Assembly: GCF_034006335.1 (NCBI RefSeq)
Contig: NZ_JAWDIQ010000001.1
DNA: 64,000 nucleotides
Direction: 5' to 3' (one strand)
Source: Paracerasibacillus soli
GTDB taxonomy: Bacteria > Bacillota > Bacilli > Bacillales > Amphibacillaceae
In this document: one piece after another, positions 59,585 to 64,000 of the stretch
How positions within the stretch are numbered: the stretch's first letter is position 1
Layout: every line of letters starts with the position of its first letter
The notes under the pieces: generated by a model
The model's database searches: none
What the model saw: only the letters and a program-made list of their open reading frames with translations
What the model was told of the DNA's origin: nothing
Position numbers and translations under genes: made by a program

Positions 59585-60268
59585 ATGGCCAAAGTTAGAC
59601 AAGATGCTTGGTCACATGAGGACGACCTGCTATTAGCTGAAACTGTCCTACGACATATTAGAGAAGGTAGTACGCAATTAAATGCTTTTGAAGAAGTTGG
59701 TGATCATTTAAACCGCACATCAGCAGCTTGTGGATTTCGGTGGAATGCCGAAATACGCAAAAAATATGTAGATGCTATTGAACTGGCAAAAAGACAACGA
59801 AAAGAAAAGAAACGTGCCATGCAGGCAAATAAACCAACAATAAAGCATCAACAAACATACACGTTGCCAGCGCCAACAGCTTCACAAGTGATGACGAACG
59901 AATCATTACAAGAGTCACATCTTGAAACAGTTGCGCAAACGGATTCACAGCTTACATTAGACTCTGTAATTTACTTTTTGAGCGAATTAAAAAATGACTA
60001 TTATGCTTCCAATCAATCAAAAGCGATACTAGAACAAACAAAAAGTGAAAATATACGTTTACGTGAACAAGTAACACATTTAGAAAAACAATTAAAGCAA
60101 ACTGAGACGCAATTAGTTACAATTCAAGAAGACTATCAAGCTTTTATTCAGATAATGGAACGGGCTAGAAGAATGACCGTTTTTGAGGGACAGGAATCCA
60201 TGCGGACACCTATGTTTAGAATGGATAAAAACGGAAATCTCGAACAAATAGCGGATGGAGCAAACTAA
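59585..60268 (+). CDS. RsfA-family prespore transcription regulator
   Basis: 227 residues. An N-terminal Myb/SANT-like domain, WSHEDDLLLAETVLRHIREG followed by RTSAACGFRWNAEIRKKY, precedes a basic stretch and a central-to-C-terminal coiled coil (about residues 145-200). This fits the RsfA/YlbO family that tunes SigF-dependent forespore transcription. AGGAGATG precedes the ATG at 59585. Which paralogue it is cannot be decided. Intact. Confidence 0.8.
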   Translation: MAKVRQDAWSHEDDLLLAETVLRHIREGSTQLNAFEEVGDHLNRTSAACGFRWNAEIRKKYVDAIELAKRQRKEKKRAMQANKPTIKHQQTYTLPAPTASQVMTNESLQESHLETVAQTDSQLTLDSVIYFLSELKNDYYASNQSKAILEQTKSENIRLREQVTHLEKQLKQTETQLVTIQEDYQAFIQIMERARRMTVFEGQESMRTPMFRMDKNGNLEQIADGAN

Positions 60269-60359
60269 TCATATCCAATTAGTGAATTTGTACTATCAAT
60301 TGAGATATATTCTATTTAGACTAACTAGTTTAATGACCTTTATTTAAAAATAAGCAAAT

Positions 60360-60407
60360 AAAAAATGACTTGTACAACGAATTGGAGTTGGTTACAGGTC
60401 ATTTTTT
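60360..60407 (+). terminator. terminator of the rsfA-like gene
   Basis: AAAAAATGACTTGTA / TACAGGTCATTTTTT, 15 bp with one wobble, ending in a T run, about 90 nt after the stop. Confidence 0.75.
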
Positions 60408-60881
60408 GTGGTTTTAAATTGACCACTGCTTGCAAAAATATTCCAAAACAAAAAATCCCAATCATGCCGTCCAAATTTAGGTTTTGATCCCGCTCCATGC
60501 AGGTGGGTGTCCTGTTTCATACTTTATACTTCCAAAAAGGTATGTATGCCATATGAAAACCTATTAGACTCCCTTATCAAAAAAATGTTCGGTCAAAACA
60601 ATTTTATTGGACAAACATATCAGGATTTATATATACCAAATCATTAAAACTGTGCCTTTACTCGTTACCATACATGTACTTCATGACGTAAAGTGTGATT
60701 CAAGAATATTCATTTAAAACGGATATATATTGCTGAGGAAAGCCAGCTTCAAAGCCAGTATTTCCTCAGATGTTATAGTCTACTTGATTACTGAATTAAC
60801 GTAATCGTAACATATTAAAGGCTGATTTTCAACGCTCATTATATGAAGAATTCATTACAATTTTACAATCTTTATACAATA
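60408..60881. other. non-coding gap with one hairpin downstream of aspS
   Basis: No gene seen. CTGAGGAAA / TTTCCTCAG (60733-60741, 60761-60769) is a hairpin about 110 nt downstream of the aspS stop without a T tail, a weak terminator candidate. A short G+C-richer stretch near 60490-60515 may be a repeat remnant. Confidence 0.4.
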
Positions 60882-62652
60882 TTACTTATCGGTCATATTT
60901 TTAATTTGAATCGTAAGTTCGTCTAGTTGATTTTCGCTTACTTCACTAGGTGCTTGAGTAAGTAAATCTGTAGCTGAAGCGGTTTTTGGAAATAGAATCG
61001 TGTCACGTAGATTTGTTCTGCCTGCCAACAACATAACAATACGATCTAACCCTAATGCAACTCCTCCATGTGGTGGTGCTCCATATTGTAATGCTTCAAA
61101 TAAAAACCCAAACTGTTCTTGTGCTTGTTCTGGTGTAAATCCAAGAACCTCAAACATTTTTTGCTGTAGTTCTGTCTTATGGATACGTAGCGATCCCCCA
61201 CCAAGTTCATAGCCATTAAGAACAAGGTCATATGCGATTGCTCGTACACTACCCGGATCAGTAGCTAACTTGTCTAAATCCCCTTCAACCGGCATCGTAA
61301 ATGGATGGTGTGCAGCAAAATAACGTTCTGCTTCTTCATCATATTCTAATAGAGGCCAATCTGTTACCCAAAGGAAATGAAACAAAGATTGGTCGATTAA
61401 ATCTAACTCTTGTCCTAATTTTAGTCGTAACGCACCTAAACTTTCATAAACAACAGTTGTTTTATCTGCAACAAACAATAATAAATCATTTGATTCCGCT
61501 TGAACAGTTTTTGCAATCTGACTTTTCTCTTCATCTGATAAAAACTTCGCAATTGGACCAGTAAATTCATTTGCATCTACTTTTAACCATGCTAATCCTT
61601 TTGCTCCATATACTTTAACAAAATCAGTTAACCGGTCAATATCTTTTCGTGAAAAGTTTGCCGCCTCACCTTTTACATTTAATAAACATACTTTTCCACC
61701 AATTGAACAGCACTCTTAAACACATTAAATGATGAATCTGCTACAAACTCAGAAACATCTTGCAGTTCCATCGCAAACCTAGTATCCGGCTTGTCTGAGC
61801 CAAACCTTGACATTGCTTCATCATATTTCATTCGTGGCAAAGGAAGCGTCATGTCATAACCTTTCACTTTTTTCATCACATGATGCATCATATTTTCCGT
61901 TAACTCCATAATCTCATCACGTGTTAAAAAGGAAGTTTCAATATCAACTTGCGTAAACTCTGTTGACGATCAGCACGTAAATCCTCATCACGGAAACATC
62001 TGGCAATTTGATAATACTTTTCAAAACCACTCATCATAAGTAGTTGTTTAAATAGTTGTGGAGATTGTGGTAATGCATAAAATTCCCCTTGATGCACTCT
62101 ACTAGGTACTAAATAATCCCTTGCCCCTTCTGGCGTACTTTTTGTTAAAATTGGTGTTTCCATTTCTAAAAAGTCTTGATTGTTTAAAAACGTGCGAATT
62201 TCTTGCGTAATTTGATGGCGTAATTTAAATGTATCTTGTAATTCTTTACGTCTTAAATCGATATACCTGTATTTCAAGCGTAAATCTTCCGATACATCCG
62301 TTTCATCTTGGATTAGAAATGGTGGGTTTTTAGCTTTATTTAAAACTTGAATATGTGTTGCAACAATTTCAATTTCACCTGTTTTCATCGCACGATTAAT
62401 CGTATTTTCACTTCGAAGTACAACCGTACCTGAAATTTCTATGACATACTCACTTCGAATAGAATCTGCAACTTTTAACGCTTCGCTAGAAACTTCTGGA
62501 TTAAATACTATTTGAATAATTCCAGAACGGTCACGTAAATCGATAAAGATAAGACCGCCTAAATCACGTCTCTTCTGAACCCATCCTTTTAATAAAACAG
62601 TTTCTTCAACATGATTACGATTTAATGTAGCTGCATAAACCCGTTTACGCAT
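60882..62652 (-). CDS. aspS: aspartate-tRNA ligase, frame broken twice
   Basis: About 590 residues after repair. It has an N-terminal OB-fold anticodon-binding domain (VLLKGWVQKRRDLGGLIFIDLRD), class II motif 2 (QIARCFRDEDLRADRQ), a bacterial GAD insertion and motif 3 (GGVALGLDRIVMLLAG). Frames change near 61950 (after RADRQ, restoring the FTQVDIETSFLTRDEIMEL region) and near 61700 (restoring GGKVCLLNVKGEAANF). Essential gene, so the breaks are very likely errors. It overlaps hisS by 8 nt. Confidence 0.93.
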
Positions 62653-63934
62653 GTGTACTCCCTCCTTGAAGCTTTGTTTTCATATATGTGATCAATTCAT
62701 TTAAGGCGACTTCTTCTTGGTCACCACTTTGCATATCCTTTACATTAATCACTTGCTTTTCAAGTTCAGTTTCACCTAAAACAAGTACATATTTCGATTG
62801 CAAACGATCTGCTGCTTTAAATTGTGCCTTTACACTTCTTTGCTGATAATCTTTATCAATTTGAATACCATGCTGCCTTAGTTCATGAACAATTTTTATT
62901 CCTTCCTTGACAGCCTCACTTCCCATCGTAACAAGATAACTATCAAGCGTTTCTGCAACTGGAATTTCTTTGTTTTCAGCTTCTAAAGCTAATAGTAATC
63001 TCTCTAATCCCATACCAAAACCTATGCCAGGAGTGTTTGGACCACCAAGTTCCTCGATTAATCCGTTATAACGACCACCACCTAAAAGTGTTGTGATTGC
63101 TCCAAATCCTTCCGCTTCGCTCATAATTTCAAAAGCTGTATGGTTATAATAGTCAAGTCCCCTAACTAGGTTAGGATCAACTTCGTATGTAATGCCCATG
63201 TTCGATAGATTTTCTTTTACTTGTTCAAAATATTGCCGTGACTCATCATTCAAATAATCAAGAATGGATGGTGCTGTTTTCATCGCTTCATGTTCATGAT
63301 CCGTTTTACAATCTAAAACGCGTAAAGGGTTTTGCTGAAGCCGCGCTTGACAGTCTGAACACAATTCCTCTACATGCGGTGTAAAATGATTTACTAGTGC
63401 ATCACGGTATGCTTGTCTACTTGCTTGATCTCCCAATGAATTAATGACCAATTTAATAGATGATAATCCTAATTCTTTATAACACGTCATTGCTAAATCA
63501 ATAACTTCTGCATCAACGGCAGGATCTGCACTACCTAACACTTCTACTCCAAATTGATTTAATTGGCGCATACGACCGTGTTGCGGCCTTTCATAACGGA
63601 ACATTTGCATAAAGTAAAATAATTTAACTGGTTGATTGGCTAGTCCAAAGAGCTTATTTTGAACAAATGCCCTTGCTACAGACGCAGTACCTTCTGGACG
63701 TAGAGTTAAGCTTCTACCACCTCGATCTTTAAATTCATACATTTCCTTTTGTACAATATCTGTTGAATCTCCTACACTTCGTTGAAATAACTCTGTATGT
63801 TCAAAAACCGGCGTTCGAATTTCTCCATAATTATATCGATTACACACTTCCTTGATTTTACCTTCAACATATTGCCATTTTTTTGCATCCTGCGGTAATA
63901 TATCAGTTGTACCTCTTGGTGCATTAATTTTCAT
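62645..63934 (-). CDS. hisS: histidine-tRNA ligase
   Basis: 429 residues, class II: motif 1 region RTPVFEHTELF, LTLRPEGTASVARAF, motif 2 QMFRYERPQHGRMRQ, HisA signature LVRGLDYYNHTAFE and motif 3 GFGMGLERLLLAL. GGAGG precedes ATG 63934. Co-transcribed with aspS (8-nt overlap), the usual Bacillus order. Intact. Confidence 0.97.
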   Translation of the reverse strand: MKINAPRGTTDILPQDAKKWQYVEGKIKEVCNRYNYGEIRTPVFEHTELFQRSVGDSTDIVQKEMYEFKDRGGRSLTLRPEGTASVARAFVQNKLFGLANQPVKLFYFMQMFRYERPQHGRMRQLNQFGVEVLGSADPAVDAEVIDLAMTCYKELGLSSIKLVINSLGDQASRQAYRDALVNHFTPHVEELCSDCQARLQQNPLRVLDCKTDHEHEAMKTAPSILDYLNDESRQYFEQVKENLSNMGITYEVDPNLVRGLDYYNHTAFEIMSEAEGFGAITTLLGGGRYNGLIEELGGPNTPGIGFGMGLERLLLALEAENKEIPVAETLDSYLVTMGSEAVKEGIKIVHELRQHGIQIDKDYQQRSVKAQFKAADRLQSKYVLVLGETELEKQVINVKDMQSGDQEEVALNELITYMKTKLQGGSTHA

Positions 63935-63965
63935 ACTTTTCTCCTCCAGTTCTCATAAAAAATAA

Positions 63966-64000
63966 AAATGAATACAAAAAAACCCTCCACCCCTGTCGTA
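63966..64000 (-). promoter_or_regulatory. 3' end of a leader terminator upstream of hisS (cut by window edge)
   Basis: The minus strand reads GACAGGGGTGGAGGG followed by a run of seven T, the 3' arm of a terminator about 35 nt upstream of hisS. Together with the gene this suggests a T-box leader for hisS-aspS, but the T-box itself lies outside the window. Confidence 0.45.

Overview
The window looks like a chromosomal segment of a low-G+C, endospore-forming, moderately salt- or alkali-adapted member of the Bacillaceae (Oceanobacillus/Virgibacillus-like). The evidence is Bacillus-type synteny (the lepA-gpr-rpsT-holA-comE-yqe block and the yrr/yrv block), sporulation genes (gpr, spoIIP, sigK, an rsfA-like gene, sda), a multisubunit Mrp antiporter operon, and degenerate G+C-richer intergenic repeats. 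Genus is an inference; there is no rRNA in the window.

Layout. (1) 0.3-16.2 kb, mostly minus strand: lepA, yqxA, spoIIP, gpr, then rpsT (+), holA, yqzM (+), comEC-comEB-comEA, yqeM, rsfS, yqeK, nadD, yhbY, aroE, yqeH, yqeG. This covers translation factors, spore genes, DNA uptake and ribosome assembly/NAD/shikimate housekeeping. (2) 16.4-23.3 kb, plus strand: sda behind a cluster of DnaA-box-like sites, an mrpA-C-D-E-F-G operon with no mrpB, and sigK. (3) 23.4-25.6 kb, minus: yrhC, mtnN, yrrS and a small membrane protein. (4) 25.7-39.7 kb, minus: a complete Tad/Flp-type pilus locus. In transcription order it is TadZ, TadA, TadB, TadC, a 55-residue Flp-like prepilin, a TadE-like pseudopilin, a 742-residue TadG-like protein, five tandem DUF4352-type lipoproteins separated by covarying RNA hairpins, a second TadE-like protein, an A24 prepilin peptidase and an FHA-domain membrane protein. 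It sits between yrrS and greA, genes close to each other in Bacillus subtilis, so it is accessory cargo. (5) A TcaA/YvbJ-like gene (+), then 41.7-57.9 kb, minus: greA, udk, trmR, mltG, yrzB, ruvX, ireB, T-box-alaS, yrrI, a zinc-ribbon protein, recD2, a TPR protein, mnmA, a cysteine desulfurase and cymR. (6) 58.0-64.0 kb: rarA and an rsfA-like gene (+), then hisS-aspS (-).

Sequence quality: about 35 single-base frameshifts are spread over the window, mostly apparent one-base deletions. They hit essential genes (alaS, aspS) as well as accessory ones, and every one can be repaired in silico by one base. I read them as sequencing or assembly errors and give such genes their full repaired span as one CDS. 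No IS element, prophage, CRISPR, rRNA or tRNA gene was seen.

Most interesting: the Tad locus with its embedded lipoprotein array and the hairpin element repeated between its members; the missing mrpB; the missing TrhP (yrrN/yrrO) genes beside trmR; and the DnaA-box cluster upstream of sda.
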